Shown in pieces: positions 5,426 through 5,657 of a DNA stretch of 5,657 nucleotides. The translations under genes were made by a program, and so were the position numbers. This DNA comes from Nitrososphaerota archaeon (GTDB lineage: Archaea; Thermoproteota; EX4484-205; JAAOZO01), in NCBI GenBank assembly GCA_011605715.1, contig JAAOZO010000178.1:1-5657 (forward strand), given 5' to 3'. The notes beneath the pieces are model-generated. The model did not search any database and was not told the origin of the DNA. It was given only the letters and a program-made list of their open reading frames with translations. How positions within the stretch are numbered: the stretch's first letter is position 1; the number at the start of each line of letters is the position of its first letter.

Positions 5426-5438
5426 AAATTTAAATTTT
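5426..5438. promoter_or_regulatory. Palindromic TATA-like element between divergent genes
   Basis: AAATTTAAATTT (5426-5437) is a perfect palindrome. For the minus-strand GlmU-like gene its centre predicts a transcript start near 5406, giving a leader of about 12 bases. Because it is symmetric it could also direct plus-strand transcription towards eL33, with a leader of about 65 bases; a separate TTTTAAAG at 5453-5460 is an alternative TATA box for eL33. Confidence 0.45.
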
Positions 5439-5507
5439 ATCACGAATAAAGATTTTAAAGTTTTTTATCATAAAAGTAAAAGATATAAACAATAGCCAAA
5501 GTTGAAC

Positions 5508-5517
5508 AAGGAGGTGA
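5508..5517 (+). promoter_or_regulatory. Strong ribosome binding site of the eL33 gene
   Basis: AAGGAGGTGA matches the full archaeal anti-Shine-Dalgarno sequence and ends 8 bases before the ATG at 5526. It fixes the start of the ribosomal protein gene. Confidence 0.85.
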
Positions 5518-5525
5518 AAGAAAAC

Positions 5526-5657
5526 ATGGAGGTCCTTTCAAGCAGAGGAATACTAATAGGGCCAAGAAACGGAATGAAAAAACAATATAAAAAACAATAC
5601 TTAGTACGGTTCGAAGGAATAGATACGAGAGAAAAAGCAAAAAGCTTGATTGGAAGC
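5526..5657 (+). CDS. rpl35ae: Ribosomal protein eL33 (L35Ae), 5' part
   Basis: The first 44 residues are visible; the gene runs off the right edge, where about half of a usual 85-95 residue protein would remain. The start MEVLSSRGILIGPRNGMKKQ, followed by YLVRFEGIDTREKAKSLIG, matches the N-terminal beta-barrel of L35Ae: a short strand, a basic loop, a strand with a central acidic turn, and the conserved 'a..LIG' segment preceding the expected (R/K)-K-V strand. eL33 is a large-subunit protein that binds 23S rRNA and is present in archaea and eukaryotes only, which makes it a good marker for the origin of this window. It has a near-perfect ribosome binding site. The gene is divergent from the GlmU-like gene and shares its upstream region. 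Confidence 0.8.
   Translation, partial: MEVLSSRGILIGPRNGMKKQYKKQYLVRFEGIDTREKAKSLIGS

Noticed and set aside
4577..5433. Several Ser/Leu-rich plus-strand frames opposite the GlmU-like gene
   Set aside because: Shadows of a gene with intact hexapeptide repeats and acetyltransferase motifs; no initiation signals.
5455..5640. Minus-strand 61-codon hydrophobic frame at the right edge
   Set aside because: It is antisense to eL33, which has a near-perfect ribosome binding site and family-like sequence.
1..5657. CRISPR array, tRNA, rRNA, toxin-antitoxin or other defence system
   Set aside because: No spaced direct repeats, cloverleaf sequence or rRNA-like stretch seen on reading both strands, and the small ORFs match decayed regulators rather than paired toxin and antitoxin genes.

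Overview
The window looks like a piece of an A+T-rich archaeal chromosome. The strongest taxonomic marker is the start of a ribosomal protein eL33 (L35Ae) gene at the right edge, a protein found in archaea and eukaryotes but not in bacteria. Archaeal TATA/BRE-like boxes, GGTGA- and GGAGGTGA-type ribosome binding sites and one apparently leaderless gene agree with this. An anaerobic member of the TACK/Bathyarchaeia group is my guess; it is inference, not shown by the sequence.

Layout, left to right. 1-534: A+T-rich edge with the 5' part of a transglutaminase-like gene on the minus strand, apparently missing its true N-terminus, and a short lysine/glutamate-rich plus-strand reading frame that may be a remnant. 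535-2430: a minus-strand group made of an intact flavodiiron protein (FprA type), a small frameshifted gene coupled to its stop codon, and a secreted Trp-rich protein of an uncharacterised family. 2443-3360: a gene graveyard. A plus-strand HTH regulator, divergent from the flavodiiron gene, has about five single-base indels; a minus-strand zinc-finger/HTH protein converges on it and has at least one; further unrecognised fragments lie upstream. 3361-3939: an intact arrestin-fold protein with a C-terminal zinc ribbon, probably translated from a leaderless mRNA. 4110-5393: an intact GlmU-like bifunctional sugar nucleotidyltransferase/acetyltransferase on the minus strand, divergent from eL33 (5526 to beyond the edge).

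The intact genes serve unrelated needs: oxygen or NO detoxification (flavodiiron protein), activated amino sugar supply for surface glycans (GlmU-like), translation (eL33), an unknown scaffold-like role (arrestin/zinc ribbon) and an unknown extracytoplasmic role (Trp-rich protein). The most notable observation is that several small regulatory or accessory genes are decaying by single-base indels while large genes beside them, which also contain long A/T runs, stay open. I found no CRISPR array, tRNA, rRNA or complete mobile element, and no convincing new multi-gene system.
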